Assembly: GCA_016177555.1 (NCBI GenBank)
Contig: JACOVB010000206.1
Location: 1 to 5,606 of the forward strand
Reading direction: 5' to 3'
Length of the DNA: 5,606 nucleotides
Source: Candidatus Rokuibacteriota bacterium
GTDB taxonomy: Bacteria > Methylomirabilota > Methylomirabilia > Rokubacteriales > CSP1-6
This document shows, in pieces, positions 5,514 to 5,606 of this stretch. A program made the translations under genes and the position numbers. Within the stretch, counting starts at the first letter, position 1. Each line of letters starts with the position of its first letter. Under the pieces are notes generated by a model that had not been told where the DNA came from, ran no database searches, and saw only the letters and a list, made by a program, of their open reading frames with translations.

Positions 5514-5606
5514 TCAGCGGATGACTACTTCGGTTTTCGGGTCGAAGAAGTGGATGCGGTCGGGGACGAAGACGAGCCGGACCTTCTCGTGCGGGCGGGT
5601 CCGGAC
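5514..5606 (-). CDS. C-terminal end of a MalK/UgpC-type sugar ABC transporter ATPase (partial)
   Basis: The last 30 codons of a gene entering from the right edge read VRTRPHEKVRLVFVPDRIHF and then FDPKTEVVIR, ending at TGA 5516-5514. The pattern of a hydrophobic strand, P-x-R-h-H-h-F-D and then a Thr turn is the conserved end of the C-terminal TOBE/regulatory domain of MalK, UgpC and MsmK ATPases, as in the typical PERLHLFDxxTG. LivF and LivG lack this domain, so it belongs to a different transporter class, probably one importing a carbohydrate or polyol. Only the tail is present, so ATPase motifs and substrate cannot be judged. It ends 5 nt before the binding-protein ATG and so probably shares its transcript. 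Confidence 0.75.
   Translation of the reverse strand, partial: VRTRPHEKVRLVFVPDRIHFFDPKTEVVIR

Overview
This is a GC-rich (about 70% or more by eye) bacterial window, densely packed with ABC-transporter genes. The long antisense open frames and GC-ending codons fit a high-GC soil or sediment lineage, for example Methylomirabilota/Rokubacteria-like bacteria or a high-GC proteobacterium. That assignment is inference; nothing in the window fixes the taxon.

Layout. Positions 8-3290, minus strand, hold a complete branched-chain-amino-acid-type (HAAT family) membrane module transcribed livH > livM > livG > livF, with junctions that overlap or nearly touch. Positions 3291-3384 are a short, comparatively AT-rich divergent intergenic region with a good sigma70-like promoter for livH, two TCCGGA boxes and two GGAAAAC boxes. 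Positions 3385-4302, plus strand, encode a cytosolic-looking protein made of seven Asp-box (BNR-like) repeats, which should fold as a seven-bladed beta-propeller. Positions 4324-5508, minus strand, encode a secreted type-1 periplasmic binding protein of the LivJ/LivK class. Positions 5514-5606 are the last 30 codons of a MalK/UgpC-type sugar-ABC ATPase that continues beyond the window.

How the parts fit. The binding protein is the natural partner of LivHMGF: it captures the ligand in the periplasm, LivH and LivM form the channel, and LivG and LivF drive transport with ATP. The usual order of binding protein followed by permeases is interrupted here by the propeller gene, which runs the opposite way. 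The binding-protein gene sits 5 nt behind a sugar-type ATPase gene, so it is probably transcribed with that upstream unit and regulated apart from livHMGF. Its true ligand is unknown; HAAT systems also carry amides, urea, aromatic acids and other small molecules.

No mobile element, tRNA/rRNA, CRISPR array or obvious novel system was seen. The most useful observations are an apparent CTG start for livH, a non-canonical LivF ATPase site, the repeat-bearing divergent promoter, and the propeller gene embedded in the cluster.
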